A stretch of 6,344 nt of DNA from the NCBI GenBank assembly GCA_017533165.1, contig JAFXIM010000270.1:1-6344 (forward strand), in the 5' to 3' direction. Shown here one piece after another: positions 6,254 to 6,344 of this stretch. Each line of letters opens with the position of its first letter. Position 1 is the stretch's first letter. The position numbers were made by a program, and so were the translations under genes. Under the pieces are notes generated by a model that saw nothing but the letters and a program-made list of their open reading frames with translations, was not told where the DNA came from and ran no database searches. The stretch comes from Eggerthellaceae bacterium (lineage in GTDB: Bacteria; Actinomycetota; Coriobacteriia; Coriobacteriales; Eggerthellaceae).

Positions 6254-6259
6254 ACTGCT

Positions 6260-6344
6260 TTAGATGTTGTCGCGGATGCCGAGCTTCTTGATAAGTGCGC
6301 GGTAGTTGTCGATGTCCTGCTTCTTGATGTACTTCAGCAGACCG
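6260..6344 (-). CDS. rpsO: 30S ribosomal protein S15, C-terminal end only
   Basis: The last 27 codons of a gene entering from the right edge read GLLKYIKKQDIDNYRALIKK followed by LGIRDNI and TAA at 6260-6262. This matches the C-terminal helix of ribosomal protein S15 (pattern R-L-L-x-Y-[IL]-K, then Y-x-x-L-I-x-x-L-G-[IL]-R). S15 binds 16S rRNA early in assembly of the small subunit. The position directly upstream of pnp is the classic rpsO-pnp arrangement and supports the call despite the short fragment. Its start and ribosome binding site lie outside the window. Confidence 0.9.
   Translation of the reverse strand, partial: GLLKYIKKQDIDNYRALIKKLGIRDNI

Overview
The window holds a compact, entirely minus-strand housekeeping cluster. 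Read in the direction of transcription (right to left) it contains the 3' end of rpsO (ribosomal protein S15), pnp (polynucleotide phosphorylase), dapB (4-hydroxy-tetrahydrodipicolinate reductase), dapA (4-hydroxy-tetrahydrodipicolinate synthase, interrupted by a one-base frameshift) and almost all of rnj (ribonuclease J). The long plus-strand reading frames are antisense shadows of these genes. I see no mobile element, CRISPR array, tRNA or rRNA.

The order rpsO-pnp ... dapB ... dapA-rnj is a scattered but recognisable order in Actinomycetota: mycobacteria have the same genes in the same order with other genes between them. The moderate GC content, tight packing and RNase J rather than RNase E suggest a Gram-positive actinobacterium, most plausibly of the class Coriobacteriia. 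That assignment is inference; I cannot name a genus.

Layout: 6260-6344 rpsO C-terminus; 6061-6259 rpsO/pnp spacer with a weak terminator-like hairpin and two further hairpins in the pnp leader; 3868-6060 pnp; 3669-3867 pnp terminator followed by a dapB promoter region containing two inverted repeats; 2901-3668 dapB; 2774-2900 spacer with a possible extended -10 promoter and a small palindrome; 1884-2773 dapA in two frames; 1825-1883 spacer with a perfect 9-bp hairpin; 1-1824 rnj, cut off by the left edge only a few residues before its expected end.

Functionally the cluster mixes RNA turnover (PNPase as 3'-5' phosphorolytic exonuclease, RNase J as 5'-3' exonuclease and endonuclease) with the first two committed steps of the lysine/diaminopimelate pathway. 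The main points for a second look are the dapA frameshift, a hairpin of nearly the same sequence upstream of both ribonuclease genes, and palindromes placed on the putative dapB and dapA promoters. I did not find convincing evidence of a wholly new system.
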